In this document: piece after piece, positions 9,539-19,448 of the stretch | Layout: every line of letters starts with the position of its first letter | Numbering within the stretch: position 1 is the stretch's first letter | Assembly (NCBI GenBank): GCA_028280265.1 | Contig: JANQMD010000024.1 | Coordinates: 54,066-118,065, forward strand | DNA: 64,000 nt | Reading direction: 5' to 3' | DNA from: Flavobacteriaceae bacterium | GTDB lineage: Bacteria; Bacteroidota; Bacteroidia; Flavobacteriales; Flavobacteriaceae | The notes under the pieces: generated by a model | Databases searched by the model: none | What the model saw: the letters and a program-made list of their open reading frames with translations, nothing else | What the model was told of the DNA's origin: nothing | Position numbers and translations under genes: made by a program

Positions 9539-11386
9539 ATGTGTGGAATTGCAGGAATAATTCATAATGATCAGCAGCGTCCTTTAGATTCTCTTCAATT
9601 AGAGAAAATGACGGATGTGATTCAGCATCGAGGTCCTGATGGATTTGGCTACTGGAATTTTCAAAACATAGGATTAGGTCATAGACGTCTTTCCATTATT
9701 GATTTGGAAGGTAGCGTACAGCCTATGTCTGTAGACTTTGAAAATTTTGTAATAACATACAATGGAGAAATTTATAATTATTTAGAACTCAAAAAGGAAC
9801 TTCAATCTCTAGGACATCAATTTAAAACACAAGGAGATACAGAAGTTTTGCTAAAAGCGTATGTTGAGTGGGGTAAAAACTGTTTGCATAAACTCAGAGG
9901 TATGTTCGCTTTTGCGGTTGTTGACAAAACTAAAGAAGAAGTTTTTTTAGCACGAGATCATTTTGGAATTAAACCATTACTTTTTTACAAAGGAGATAAA
10001 AACTTTGCATTTGGTTCTGAAATACAGCAGTTTAAACATTTAGAAGATTTTGATGCTAGTTTAAATACTTCGTCTCTTAAAGATTATTTTGGTTTAGGCT
10101 ATATTCCAGCTCCAAAAACAATTTACAAGAGATTGCACAAATTAGCTCCAGGAAATTACTTAAGAGTAAGCTTTGGTGGGCATATTATAGAGCAAGAAGA
10201 ATATTATGATCTCAATTTTAATATAGACTCAAAGAAATCATATCGCGATTGGAAAGAAGAATTAGAGATCGCTATTGATGATTCTGTTAAGCATCATAAA
10301 ATTGCTGACGTACCATTAGGTACATTCCTGTCAGGAGGAATAGATTCCAGTATCATTGCTTCTTCTTTGTCGAAATATGGGAAAGACGTAAAAGCATTTA
10401 CGATGGGATTCTTTAATGAAAAATTTGATGAAACTCCCTACGCTAAGCAAGTTGCAGAGATGTATGATTTAAAACACCACATTGAGAAAATTGATATGAA
10501 AGACATGTTGGATGTTTTTCCTCAACTCATAAAACATTACGGAGAACCTTTTGCAGATAGTTCTGCAGTTCCCACCTATTATATTTCAAAAAGAGTAAGA
10601 GAATATTTGCCTGTTGTTTTATCTGGTGATGGAGGAGATGAAGCTTTTGGAGGTTATTGGAGTTATCAAAATTTTTTAAAAATAGCCAAACCCAATGCTC
10701 CAAAAGACATTCACAAAACCATTGCTAAAAACATATTAAAAAACCTAGGAATTAGATATGCTACGACACCAAGAAGTCCAGGTGTGGAAGATTGGTTTTC
10801 GCTTGTGAGTATGGATCCTCAGTTTAATTTTGATAAATTATTTGCGGAAGACTTTTTTCAATCTGAAAATAGAGTACCCGATGTTTTTAAAAAATGGTAC
10901 ATGAAAGCTCAACAAAAACAACTCAATTTATTTCAAACAGTAAATTATTTAGATTATAAAACATACATCCACAGTGACATCTTAACAAAAGTAGATGTCG
11001 CCTCAATGATGAACAGTCTCGAAGTCAGAACACCTTTAATCGATAAAGAAATCATATCCATAGCTACTCAAATACCTAATCATTTTAAAATAAAACAGAA
11101 TAGAGATGGTAGTTGGTCAAAAAAGAGGATACTCTCTGCTATTGCAGAAAAAAGATTTGGGAAAGAGTTTACTCAAAGAAAAAAAAGGGGCTTTGTAGCT
11201 CCCATAGAAGATTGGTTTAAAAATAAAGAACTAAAAAACGACTTTGCCAATATTATAAATAATAAATCATCGAGTGTATATAATTTTTTGGATTATAAGG
11301 CTACAAATTACTATTTTACTGAGAATAATAGAAGTTCATCCATGAAATACCAAATCTATTTCTTAGAGAAATGGATGAATAGTTAA
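9539..11386 (+). CDS. asnB: Asparagine synthetase B-type glutamine amidotransferase
   Basis: A full-length 615-residue two-domain protein. The N-terminal class II glutaminase starts Met-Cys2-Gly-Ile (Cys2 is the nucleophile), with 'HRGPDG' and 'YNGEIYN' loops. The synthetase domain carries the ATP PP-loop 'SGGIDSS' at residues 265-271 and 'LSGDGGDEAFGGY'. The classical product is asparagine. In O-antigen and capsule loci, paralogues amidate sugar carboxylates such as uronic acids, which fits this setting. The sequence alone does not separate these two roles. It starts 10 nt after the propeller gene. Confidence 0.85.
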   Translation: MCGIAGIIHNDQQRPLDSLQLEKMTDVIQHRGPDGFGYWNFQNIGLGHRRLSIIDLEGSVQPMSVDFENFVITYNGEIYNYLELKKELQSLGHQFKTQGDTEVLLKAYVEWGKNCLHKLRGMFAFAVVDKTKEEVFLARDHFGIKPLLFYKGDKNFAFGSEIQQFKHLEDFDASLNTSSLKDYFGLGYIPAPKTIYKRLHKLAPGNYLRVSFGGHIIEQEEYYDLNFNIDSKKSYRDWKEELEIAIDDSVKHHKIADVPLGTFLSGGIDSSIIASSLSKYGKDVKAFTMGFFNEKFDETPYAKQVAEMYDLKHHIEKIDMKDMLDVFPQLIKHYGEPFADSSAVPTYYISKRVREYLPVVLSGDGGDEAFGGYWSYQNFLKIAKPNAPKDIHKTIAKNILKNLGIRYATTPRSPGVEDWFSLVSMDPQFNFDKLFAEDFFQSENRVPDVFKKWYMKAQQKQLNLFQTVNYLDYKTYIHSDILTKVDVASMMNSLEVRTPLIDKEIISIATQIPNHFKIKQNRDGSWSKKRILSAIAEKRFGKEFTQRKKRGFVAPIEDWFKNKELKNDFANIINNKSSSVYNFLDYKATNYYFTENNRSSSMKYQIYFLEKWMNS

Positions 11387-11427
11387 CAGAAATGAACGGT
11401 GTAATATCAGAGTAATAAGTATTATAA

Positions 11428-12573
11428 ATGAAAATTTTATTTGTCTGCCAGCAATACATACATTCAGCACGTTGGATCAATCAATTGAGAGATACACATC
11501 ATGAAGTTTATGTATTTGACTGTTTGGATCATAAAATTCACGAAGATTTACGATGGACTCATTATACTGAGAATTGGTCAAAAAGAAAATTGCCAAAGAT
11601 AAAAGGAGAATATTCTTTGGGTAAGAAATTTCCTCGTTTCTATAGCTTTATTGAACCTTGGTTAAAAGTAACAGCTTCAGAAAAGTTAAATGAAATTATT
11701 CAAAAGATTCAACCTGATCTTGTACATTCTCTAGAAATGCAATCCGAAACGTATCACTTGTTAAAAGTTAAAAAAAGATTTTTATGGGCGTATTTTTCTT
11801 GGGGAAGTGATTTGTATTTATATCAGGATAAAAAAGCACATTCTCAAAAAATAAGAAATGTCTTGTCTCAAATAGATTATTTTTTTACAGACAATTCAAG
11901 AGATGTGTCTATGGCCAAAGAGCTTGGCTTCAGAGGAACACAAATGCCAATTTATCCTGGAGGAGGAGGATATTATTTAGAGAAATATAAACCTTTTATT
12001 ACTCCCATTGAGGATAGAAAATTAATTTTGATCAAAGGTTATCATCATTGGACAGGAAGAGCACTAAAAATTTTAGAAGCTATAGAGTTGGTCACAAATG
12101 AAATACCAGACTACCAAATATATGTATATTCGGCTCATAATATCGTTGTAGATAAAATTAAGGAGATGAATAAGAGTTTGGATACAAAGATTCAGTATTC
12201 TTCAAGACATGATCAAATAAGCCACGATAAACTCCTTAATTTATTTGGGAAAGCACGTATAGCCATTGCTAGTAGTATCTCAGACGGTATACCTAATACC
12301 TTATTAGAAACAATCATATTAGGAGCTTTTCCTATCCAGTCAAATCCTGGAAAGGTAACAGAAGATTACATAACTCATAATAAAAATGGTTTTTTGATAA
12401 CCAATCCTGAAGACGAAAAAGAAATATCAGAATTAATTATTCGGTCTATTAAAGAAACAGAATTATTAGAGAGTGCTTTTCAGCATAATCAGAAAATAGC
12501 GAAGACCTTAGAGTATGATTTTGTGAGAGAAAAAGTACTGAACAGTTATAGTAACATAGAAGATAGTTTATGA
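11428..12573 (+). CDS. Glycosyltransferase family 4
   Basis: A 381-residue GT-B protein. The C-terminal domain has the donor-binding signature 'ASSISDGIPNTLLETIILGAFPIQS', a version of the GT4 EX7E motif, and the N-terminal domain includes 'PDLVHSLEMQSE'. The 'FSWGSDLYLY' segment resembles acceptor-domain loops in related bacterial GT4 enzymes. It ends in an ATGA overlap with the next glycosyltransferase, so the two are probably translated together. Donor and acceptor are unknown. Confidence 0.75.
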   Translation: MKILFVCQQYIHSARWINQLRDTHHEVYVFDCLDHKIHEDLRWTHYTENWSKRKLPKIKGEYSLGKKFPRFYSFIEPWLKVTASEKLNEIIQKIQPDLVHSLEMQSETYHLLKVKKRFLWAYFSWGSDLYLYQDKKAHSQKIRNVLSQIDYFFTDNSRDVSMAKELGFRGTQMPIYPGGGGYYLEKYKPFITPIEDRKLILIKGYHHWTGRALKILEAIELVTNEIPDYQIYVYSAHNIVVDKIKEMNKSLDTKIQYSSRHDQISHDKLLNLFGKARIAIASSISDGIPNTLLETIILGAFPIQSNPGKVTEDYITHNKNGFLITNPEDEKEISELIIRSIKETELLESAFQHNQKIAKTLEYDFVREKVLNSYSNIEDSL

Positions 12574-13760
12574 AAAGGATTTTGTTTGTAGCTAATGCAG
12601 AAAAAATTTCTCCCAATGATAATGGAGGAGCAGCAGTGTTATACAGTCACTTACAATTGCTATATGCATTGAAATATGAAATTATTCTATTGGCTATTGA
12701 ATGGAACAATGCTTATAGATTTAATAAAGATGATTATCAGGAAGTTGAAACTTTTATATCCGATATAATCACTTACAAAGTAGATGAAGGGGAAAGAAAA
12801 AGAGGATTTAACTGGTTATATCATGCAGTATTTAAGCCTGTTGAGTTCGAGTATTTCTTCGTAAACCAGAAAAATATTGATTATTTAGAGAAAACTGTAA
12901 ATAAGAAATCAATAGACATCGTCTGGTGTGAATGGAGATGGGCAACCATTTGGGCAATGAAAACACCGTTAAGCATTCCTAAAATATATTGTCATCACGA
13001 TTGGGAATTTAAGCTAGCTTTATTAAGAGGAAAGCCAACGTTAAATAAGAGGTTTCATGCATTTCAGAAAAAGCGAGTTGAAATGCAAATGGTAAAAAAG
13101 ATGACTGCTTGCATCTCAGGATCAAAAACGGAAGCAGTCGAAATAGAACGTATTTCTAAAAAAAGGGTACTTTATTTACCTACGACATACGATACTGTTT
13201 CCCATAATCAAAAAATGAAAAAACAAACCTCTATAGTACATCTAGGAGGGATGGGAACAACAGCAAATAGGCTTGGTTTAGAGCGATTTATAGATACTTG
13301 TTGGTCAGAGATAAAATCTTCTGTTCTCAATGTAGAGTTAATAGTAGTTGGAAGTTTGAAGCGAGCACAACCTTCCTTAAAAAGTAAATTAAAAGATTCT
13401 CAAATTAAAACTGTTGGTTTTGTTGAAAATTTAGATGAGGTTTTATCACCTAAGGATATACATATTATCCCTTGGGAATTTAACACAGGAACTAGAACCC
13501 GAGTGCCTTTGATATTAAGTTACAAGCAAGTTCTTGTAGCGACAAAAGCGTCGATAGCATGTTTACCAGAATTAACAAGTGAGAATGCAGTTTTGTGTGA
13601 AGATCTTCAAGATATGGCAAGACAAATAGTAGATTTGTATTCTAAACCTGAACAGCTCCGTTTGTTATCTGAGAATGGCTTTAAAACATTTACAGAAAAT
13701 TATACACTAGCTGCACAGCATAAAAAGTTAGATAAATTTTTAAAGGAAATTTATTTGTGA
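12570..13760 (+). CDS. GT-B glycosyltransferase (GT4-like)
   Basis: A 396-residue protein with a GT-B layout: an N-terminal '[15 protein letters not shown]' acceptor loop, a '[10 protein letters not shown]' segment, and a C-terminal Rossmann half beginning at '[19 protein letters not shown]'. The usual EX7E motif is weak ('[17 protein letters not shown]'), so it may be a divergent family member. It sits between another GT4 and the nonulosonic acid genes, overlapping neuB by 4 nt (GTGA). A sialyl- or nonulosonyl-transferase role would be speculation. Confidence 0.65.
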   Translation: MKRILFVANAEKISPNDNGGAAVLYSHLQLLYALKYEIILLAIEWNNAYRFNKDDYQEVETFISDIITYKVDEGERKRGFNWLYHAVFKPVEFEYFFVNQKNIDYLEKTVNKKSIDIVWCEWRWATIWAMKTPLSIPKIYCHHDWEFKLALLRGKPTLNKRFHAFQKKRVEMQMVKKMTACISGSKTEAVEIERISKKRVLYLPTTYDTVSHNQKMKKQTSIVHLGGMGTTANRLGLERFIDTCWSEIKSSVLNVELIVVGSLKRAQPSLKSKLKDSQIKTVGFVENLDEVLSPKDIHIIPWEFNTGTRTRVPLILSYKQVLVATKASIACLPELTSENAVLCEDLQDMARQIVDLYSKPEQLRLLSENGFKTFTENYTLAAQHKKLDKFLKEIYL

Positions 13761-14797
13761 GAAAAACAATTGAAATAGAAGGGCGTAAGATAGGTCCTGA
13801 TTATCCGCCATTAGTTATTGCAGAAATTGGTATCAACCATGAAGGTTCATTAAAAGTTGCCAAAGAAATGGTAGATGCTGCATACAGAGCTGGGGCTGAA
13901 TGTGTGAAACATCAGACACATATCGTGGAAGATGAAATGAGTGGCGCCGCTAAGAAAGTGATTCCTGGTAATGCAGATGTTTCTATCTACGAGATAATGA
14001 AAAGATGTGCATTGAATGAGGAAGATGAAATAGTCTTAAAGGAGTATGTAGAAAGTAAGGGCATGATCTTTATTTCTACACCTTTTTCTAGAGCAGCATC
14101 TGAAAGATTAGAGAGAATGGGAGTAAGTGCTTATAAAATAGGTTCTGGAGAATGTAACAATTACCCTTTATTGGAACATATTGCTTCGTTTGGTAAGCCT
14201 GTGATCTTAAGTACTGGAATGAATACGATAGAAAGTGTTAGAAAAGCAGTAGAAATTTTTGAAAAATCACAAATACCGTTAGTTCTTTTACATACGACAA
14301 ACTTATATCCAACGCCTCCAGAGCTGGTCCGATATGGGGCCATGGAAGAACTAGCCAATGCTTTTCCAAACCACCCATTTGGACTTTCAGATCACACCAT
14401 TACAAATCACGCTTGTCTGGGAGCAGCTGCATTGGGAGCTTCTGTATTAGAAAGACATTTTACCGACCATATAAATAGAACTGGTCCAGATATCGTATGC
14501 TCAATGGATGAAACAGCCTGTAAAGAGTTGATTGAAGGAAGCAAGTTAATCTGGTCTATGCGAGGAGGGAAAAAAGAACCAGCGAAAGAGGAACAGGTAA
14601 CGATTGATTTTGCTTTTGCGACAGTAGTAACCATAAACTCAATTCAAAAAGGGGAAGTTTTTACCAAAAAGAACCTTTGGGTAAAAAGGCCAGGAACAGG
14701 AGAGATTTTAGCGGATAGTTATAATGACATCCTTGGGCAAAAAGCAACCAGAAATATAACATCTGATACACACTTAAAATGGGAAGATATTGAGTAA
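13757..14797 (+). CDS. neuB: N-acetylneuraminate synthase family protein (nonulosonic acid synthase)
   Basis: A 346-residue two-domain protein. The TIM-barrel begins at '[18 protein letters not shown]'. Metal- and substrate-binding residues occur in '[11 protein letters not shown]' and 'LERHFTDH'. The C-terminal antifreeze-like SAF domain (about 285-346) includes 'RPGTGEI', the arginine-containing loop that closes the site of the partner subunit. The enzyme condenses PEP with ManNAc, or a related 2,4-diamino sugar, to form a nonulosonic acid. The start is GTG, overlapping the previous stop. neuC and neuA follow directly. Whether the product is Neu5Ac, legionaminic acid or another nonulosonate cannot be settled here. 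Confidence 0.9.
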   Translation: MRKTIEIEGRKIGPDYPPLVIAEIGINHEGSLKVAKEMVDAAYRAGAECVKHQTHIVEDEMSGAAKKVIPGNADVSIYEIMKRCALNEEDEIVLKEYVESKGMIFISTPFSRAASERLERMGVSAYKIGSGECNNYPLLEHIASFGKPVILSTGMNTIESVRKAVEIFEKSQIPLVLLHTTNLYPTPPELVRYGAMEELANAFPNHPFGLSDHTITNHACLGAAALGASVLERHFTDHINRTGPDIVCSMDETACKELIEGSKLIWSMRGGKKEPAKEEQVTIDFAFATVVTINSIQKGEVFTKKNLWVKRPGTGEILADSYNDILGQKATRNITSDTHLKWEDIE

Positions 14798-15926
14798 ACT
14801 CAAAAAAATAGTATTTCTAACAGGGACAAGAGCCGATTTTGGTAAGCTTAAATCCCTGATAAAAATCACTCAAGAATGCAATAAGTTTGACGTACAGATT
14901 TTTGCAACTGGGATGCATATGGATGCCCAATATGGCTCGACTGTTAATGAAATTTATAAGAGTAAATTCAAAAATATTCATACGTTTCGCAATTATGAGA
15001 AAGCAGAAAATATGGATAAAATATTGGCTAATACTATCACAGGTTTTTCTGACTTTATCTCTAAACAAACTCCAGATCTTATTATTGTTCACGGCGATAG
15101 AGTAGAAGCATTAGCAGGTGCTATAGTAGGAAGTTTAAATAATGTATTGGTCGCTCATATTGAAGGAGGAGAAATTTCTGGTACAGTGGACGAGTTAATT
15201 CGTCATTCAGTAAGTAAATTGTCTCATATTCATTTGGTTTCAAATGAATTAGCAAAAAAGAGATTGGTGCAGATGGGTGAGTTAGTATCTTCTATATATG
15301 TAATTGGTTCTCCTGATTTGGATCTTATGAATCCTTCAAAACTTCCCAGTTTAGATTTTGTAAAAGGGTACTACGAGATACCATTTGCTAATTTTGCATT
15401 AGCAATGTATCACCCCGTTACAACAGAGTATCGTAAGATTAAAAAGCACATAAAAATATTTGTAGACGCCTTAATTGATTCCAAAAAGAATTATATTCTT
15501 ATTTATCCAAACAACGACCTTGGAACTCAAGAAATACTTCAAGAGTACAGGAGATTAGAAGGAAATCAGAATTTTAGAATTTTTCCATCTATACGTTTTG
15601 AATATTTCCTAGCTTTTTTGAAAGATGCTGATTTTGTCATTGGAAACTCCAGTGCAGGGGTAAGAGAAGCCCCTTATTATTTTACACCTACTATTGATAT
15701 TGGTTCCAGACAAAACAACAGATCAAAAGCGGATTCCATTAAAAATATTTCGAATAATTATCATGAAATTATACAAGCAATCTATAATTTAGATACCAAG
15801 CTTAGTGAAAAAAATATTGATAACTCAGAGTTTGGGAATGGAAATAGCGATCAATTATTCTTAGATTTACTATTGTCTAAGGACATTTGGGAAGTAAACT
15901 GTCAAAAACAATTTCAAGATTTATAA
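14790..15926 (+). CDS. neuC: UDP-N-acetylglucosamine 2-epimerase (hydrolysing)
   Basis: A 378-residue GT-B-like epimerase: N-terminal '[16 protein letters not shown]', the catalytic-region '[12 protein letters not shown]' and '[13 protein letters not shown]', and a C-terminal '[13 protein letters not shown]'. NeuC hydrolyses UDP-GlcNAc to ManNAc and UDP; the LegG branch acts on UDP-diacetylbacillosamine. It starts with TTG inside the end of neuB (8-nt overlap) and no nearby ATG could give a complete fold. neuA follows without any gap. The family is certain, the exact substrate is not. Confidence 0.9.
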   Translation: MSKLKKIVFLTGTRADFGKLKSLIKITQECNKFDVQIFATGMHMDAQYGSTVNEIYKSKFKNIHTFRNYEKAENMDKILANTITGFSDFISKQTPDLIIVHGDRVEALAGAIVGSLNNVLVAHIEGGEISGTVDELIRHSVSKLSHIHLVSNELAKKRLVQMGELVSSIYVIGSPDLDLMNPSKLPSLDFVKGYYEIPFANFALAMYHPVTTEYRKIKKHIKIFVDALIDSKKNYILIYPNNDLGTQEILQEYRRLEGNQNFRIFPSIRFEYFLAFLKDADFVIGNSSAGVREAPYYFTPTIDIGSRQNNRSKADSIKNISNNYHEIIQAIYNLDTKLSEKNIDNSEFGNGNSDQLFLDLLLSKDIWEVNCQKQFQDL

Positions 15927-16610
15927 TTGAAAACAATAGCCATTATACCAGCTAGGGGAGGGTCGAAAGGAATTCCTAAAAAGAACTTAGTTCAAGTTTC
16001 TGGAAAGCCATTAATCTATTGGACAATTCAAGCTGCTATTAAATCTAAGATGATAGATAGGATCATAGTCAGTTCTGATAGTGACGAAATTTTATCGTAT
16101 GCAAATACTTTTAACAAAGTTGAAATAGTACATAGACCTAAAAGTTTAGCTGAAGATAATACACCAACAGGACCCGTAGTAAAACATGTATTGGATCATT
16201 TGCATATTCTTTCTTCGGAATATGAATACATCATTGTCTTACAACCAACATCTCCTTTAAGAACTGCTAGAGATATAGATCAGGCATATGAAGCCCTAAC
16301 AAATTCAGAAGCAAATGCATTAATTAGTGTTGTGAAGCCCGAACATCATCCTTTAAAATGTTTTAAGAGGAATAAAGAAGGGTATTTAGAGGGATTAGTA
16401 AATAATGATTTCCCTTTTATGCCTAGACAAAAACTTCCAGAAGTATTTCAACCTAATGGAGCGATTTATATAATAGAAGTTAAAGAGTTTTTGACGAGAA
16501 AAAACTTTTTTACAGAGAAAACTCTGGAGTTTTCAATGCCTATTGAGAGTAGTGTAGATGTTGATACTATTGAGGATATTAAGAAAGTAGAAAGTTATGT
16601 TAACCGTTAG
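15927..16610 (+). CDS. neuA: CMP-nonulosonate (acylneuraminate) cytidylyltransferase
   Basis: A 227-residue enzyme with the CTP-binding signature 'PARGGSKGIPKKN' at residues 8-20, 'VSSDSDEI', 'LQPTSPLR' and 'DVDTIEDI' near the C-terminus. It activates the nonulosonic acid made by NeuB to its CMP form, the donor for the transferases in this locus. The start is TTG, placed directly after the neuC stop. It lacks the C-terminal esterase domain found in some NeuA proteins. The 14-nt overlap with the deacetylase gene downstream keeps it in the operon. Confidence 0.9.
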   Translation: MKTIAIIPARGGSKGIPKKNLVQVSGKPLIYWTIQAAIKSKMIDRIIVSSDSDEILSYANTFNKVEIVHRPKSLAEDNTPTGPVVKHVLDHLHILSSEYEYIIVLQPTSPLRTARDIDQAYEALTNSEANALISVVKPEHHPLKCFKRNKEGYLEGLVNNDFPFMPRQKLPEVFQPNGAIYIIEVKEFLTRKNFFTEKTLEFSMPIESSVDVDTIEDIKKVESYVNR

Positions 16611-17517
16611 TAACTATCATTATATACGAGAAAATTACAACCACAAATATCCCAGTATTTTTGGAGTAACTCCTACTCAGTTTGAAAATCAAATTCGATT
16701 GCTAAAAAACTTAGGAAACTTTGTGAAAATAACTGACTTTCTAGATCACACAGAAGACATTATTGCTTCAAAAGAAAATTTTTATTTGATAACTTTTGAT
16801 GATGGTCTGAATGAGCAATATCAATACGCTGTTCCTATTATGGAGGATTTAGAGGTTGATGGATTGTTTTTTATCAATACCATTAATCATGAAGAACAAA
16901 AGGTAAGCACCGTACATAAAATTCATTTGTTAAGATCTATCATAGACCCAAAAGAAATGATGAATAAAATACTTGAGAGTCATGAATTTGATTATTCTCA
17001 GAAAGAAAAAGAAACGGCTCATAATATATACAGATTTGATAATCATGAAAGCGCAGAAGTAAAATACTTCTTAAATTTTTTAATGCCATATGTTGAGAAA
17101 GAAAAGGTTGTAAATATGTTATTCCATCAATATTTTGATGAAAAAAATACAGCAGGGGAATTTTATATGAGTAAAAATCAAATCAGGGAATTATCGAAAA
17201 AGAAGTATATAGGAAATCATACACATAGTCATAAACCCTTAGGTTTATTTGAGAAAAATGTAATCGAATACGAGCTCAGCCATTCTAAGCTTTTTTTAGA
17301 AGAAATAACAGGAACGAATGTAGATATTGTTTCTTATCCATATGGTACACTATCGGCATGTACCCCGACAGTACAAGAAAAATCAAAAGAGACAGGTCAT
17401 AAAATAGGGTTTACGGCGATTAAAGGGATCAATAAAAATGCTAATAATTTATTTGCATTGAATAGATTTGATTGCAATGATTTAATTGGAGGAAAAAATT
17501 ATCAAAATGGAAATTAA
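16597..17517 (+). CDS. Polysaccharide deacetylase (NodB homology domain, CE4)
   Basis: A 306-residue protein with the CE4 signatures 'TFDDG' at residues 66-70 (base Asp and metal Asp) and 'HTHSH' at 208-212 (metal histidines), followed by 'VSYPYGT'. It would remove N- or O-acetyl groups from a sugar. It has no evident signal peptide, so it may act on the lipid-linked intermediate or a nucleotide sugar inside the cell. It lies directly behind neuA with a 14-nt overlap, which suggests tailoring of the nonulosonate or a neighbouring amino sugar. Confidence 0.8.
   Translation: MLTVSNYHYIRENYNHKYPSIFGVTPTQFENQIRLLKNLGNFVKITDFLDHTEDIIASKENFYLITFDDGLNEQYQYAVPIMEDLEVDGLFFINTINHEEQKVSTVHKIHLLRSIIDPKEMMNKILESHEFDYSQKEKETAHNIYRFDNHESAEVKYFLNFLMPYVEKEKVVNMLFHQYFDEKNTAGEFYMSKNQIRELSKKKYIGNHTHSHKPLGLFEKNVIEYELSHSKLFLEEITGTNVDIVSYPYGTLSACTPTVQEKSKETGHKIGFTAIKGINKNANNLFALNRFDCNDLIGGKNYQNGN
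17488..17492 (+). promoter_or_regulatory. Shine-Dalgarno GGAGG before the MaoC gene
   Basis: A perfect GGAGG lies 14 nt before the ATG at 17507, inside the end of the deacetylase gene. The spacing is long, but it supports 17507 over the in-frame TTG at 17486, which the motif would overlap. Strong SD motifs are rare in this window. Confidence 0.5.
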
Positions 17518-17899
17518 AGTAGGAGATAAAGCAATAGCTCAAAAGAGATTCACTTATGAAAGTGTTGAAGCATATGCAAAACTTACAGGAGATTACAATC
17601 CTATTCATTTTGATGAAGAGTATGCGGGGAAAACAATTTTTAAAAAACCGATAGTTCATGGACCATTAGTTATTACACTTGTCACAACACTTTTTGCAAA
17701 AGAGTTACCTGGAAAAGGAAGTGTTTATTTAAATCATGACATCTATTTTTTAGGACCTGTTTATTATGATGAGACTATAACGGCCGAGCTAGAAGTTACA
17801 GAAATCAATGAAAAAGGACATATTTTTATAAAAACAAGTTGTTATAATGAAAGAAGAGAAGAAGTAATTAGTGGTTTAGCAAGATTGAAAAAATATTAA
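17507..17899 (+). CDS. MaoC-like (R)-specific enoyl-CoA hydratase
   Basis: A 130-residue single hot-dog-domain protein with the hydratase-2 signature 'TGDYNPIH' (Asp29 and His34 are the catalytic pair) and the 'KPIVHG' helix cap. Enzymes of this type hydrate short trans-2-enoyl-CoA to (R)-3-hydroxyacyl-CoA. It is unexpected inside a polysaccharide operon and is followed 3 nt later by a GNAT acyltransferase. A plausible role, by inference, is to provide a 3-hydroxyacyl (for example 3-hydroxybutyryl) group for N-acylation of an amino sugar. The start is ATG 17507 with GGAGG upstream. Confidence 0.8.
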   Translation: MEIKVGDKAIAQKRFTYESVEAYAKLTGDYNPIHFDEEYAGKTIFKKPIVHGPLVITLVTTLFAKELPGKGSVYLNHDIYFLGPVYYDETITAELEVTEINEKGHIFIKTSCYNERREEVISGLARLKKY

Positions 17900-17902
17900 T
17901 TT

Positions 17903-18742
17903 ATGAGTGTTATTATACGAGAAGTTGATATAGAAGATTGGGAAATGCTTGAGCCTTTTTATCGTAGAATTTATAGAAAGAACCATCCACTCCAAAGTAG
18001 AGAATTCTGGAATTGGCAATTTGGAGATGTAAATCATGGAAGAGCTTTTGCATGCATTAATGAAGACAATAAAGTAGTGGGGCATGTGGGAGCAAATTTT
18101 AAAGCTGAAATTGCTTGGATGATTAATGGCTATCTTGATCCAGAATATAGAGGACAAGGAATTATGAGAAAATTATACAGTCTGGCTAGAAACTATTATC
18201 CCTTGGCAGCCACAGCGGCCAATGTTTTTGGATTGAGTATGTATAGAAATATGAGATGGATTCGCTATTATGATTTAACCCGTTATGTTAAAATCAATCC
18301 AAACCTACAAAGAAAAGAGTTTGAAGATGTTTGTAAAAAAATAGAGGTAAAAGTTGATCATCTGATTGTCAAAAAAAATCACTATCAAATTCAACCGAAT
18401 CAAAATGTAATTGAGCTCTCTGGAAAATCTACAGCGATAAGTCAAGAGTCTGTAGGTGGACTTAGAGTTATAGATTTAGAAAGTTTAGATGAATTAGAAG
18501 AACATGCTTGGAATTTAGGATATCTCTGGATGGATTATATTACATCATGGAATGATTTAAAAAGCAAATTACTAGAGAAGAACAATTGGAAATTAGATTA
18601 TAAAAGTATAGTGCCTTGGAGGCTTAACCCGGTTGAAAAAGATTATTTTTGCGATATAACATTTTTATCTGAGTATCCCATAGATAGAGAATTTATAGTG
18701 CATAGATCTTATTCAGACCATGGAAGAGTTGGAAGTATTTAA
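17903..18742 (+). CDS. GNAT family N-acyltransferase
   Basis: A 279-residue protein whose first half is a GNAT domain: the acetyl-CoA loop is 'YLDPEYRGQGIMRKLY', with the R/QxxGxG/A pattern, and the following strand-helix contains 'ATAANVFGLSMYRN'. The second half (about 140-279) has no motif I know and may bind the acceptor. It is adjacent to the MaoC hydratase, so it could transfer a hydroxyacyl group to a sugar amine; acetyl transfer is equally compatible with the sequence. Confidence 0.72.
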   Translation: MSVIIREVDIEDWEMLEPFYRRIYRKNHPLQSREFWNWQFGDVNHGRAFACINEDNKVVGHVGANFKAEIAWMINGYLDPEYRGQGIMRKLYSLARNYYPLAATAANVFGLSMYRNMRWIRYYDLTRYVKINPNLQRKEFEDVCKKIEVKVDHLIVKKNHYQIQPNQNVIELSGKSTAISQESVGGLRVIDLESLDELEEHAWNLGYLWMDYITSWNDLKSKLLEKNNWKLDYKSIVPWRLNPVEKDYFCDITFLSEYPIDREFIVHRSYSDHGRVGSI

Positions 18743-18745
18743 AGA

Positions 18746-19447
18746 ATGAATTCGATAGACCTGAAAATTATTATTCCTGTATACAATGAGGAAGGTTCTA
18801 TCTCTTCGGTTATTGAAGATTGGACCGATACACTGAACTCCTTAGATATAGATTTTATTATCTGTACCTTTAATGATGGCTCAAAAGATCAAACACTTCG
18901 CATTTTAAACGATCTAGTAAAAATAAACAGCAGATTGCAAGTATTTGATAAGCCAAATTCAGGTCACGGACCAACAATTCTTAAAGGATATAAAGAAAAT
19001 ATGGATGCCGAATGGTTGTTCCAGGTTGATTCAGATAATGAGTTGAGAGCTTATGAATTTGAAAAATTTTGGAAAACAAGAAACAATTACGACTTCTTAA
19101 TTGGTAATAGAATACAAAGAAATAGTCCATTGCCTAGAGTAATAACAACAACAATTTCTAGACTGGTAGTTGGTTTTTTTTATGGAAATAAAGTGAAAGA
19201 TGTAAATGCCCCTTTTCGTCTTATGAGAACAAGTAAGTTCTTTGATGAGGTAATGAAAATACCTGATGCTACTTTTGCTCCAAATTTAATTGTTTCGGGA
19301 ATAGCCAATAAAAAACGATTGCGGATCAAACAGTTTGATGTAAAGCATCATGATCGAGAAACTGGAGAAGTTTCCATAAAAAAATGGAAACTTTTAAAGG
19401 CAGCATTTAAGTCATTATTCCAAACAATAGTTTTTAGATTTAGATAA
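18746..19447 (+). CDS. Glycosyltransferase family 2, DPM1-like
   Basis: A compact 233-residue GT2 enzyme with the polyprenyl-phosphate glycosyltransferase layout: 'IIIPVYNEEGSI', 'FNDGSKDQTL', 'QVDSDNEL' (DxD) and 'DVNAPFRLMRT'. Enzymes of this shape charge undecaprenyl phosphate with a single sugar for use by GT-C transferases. The next gene, one base away, encodes a GT-C-like membrane protein, which fits a DPM1/ArnC to ArnT style pair. There are no C-terminal membrane helices. Confidence 0.78.
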   Translation: MNSIDLKIIIPVYNEEGSISSVIEDWTDTLNSLDIDFIICTFNDGSKDQTLRILNDLVKINSRLQVFDKPNSGHGPTILKGYKENMDAEWLFQVDSDNELRAYEFEKFWKTRNNYDFLIGNRIQRNSPLPRVITTTISRLVVGFFYGNKVKDVNAPFRLMRTSKFFDEVMKIPDATFAPNLIVSGIANKKRLRIKQFDVKHHDRETGEVSIKKWKLLKAAFKSLFQTIVFRFR

Positions 19448-19448
19448 G

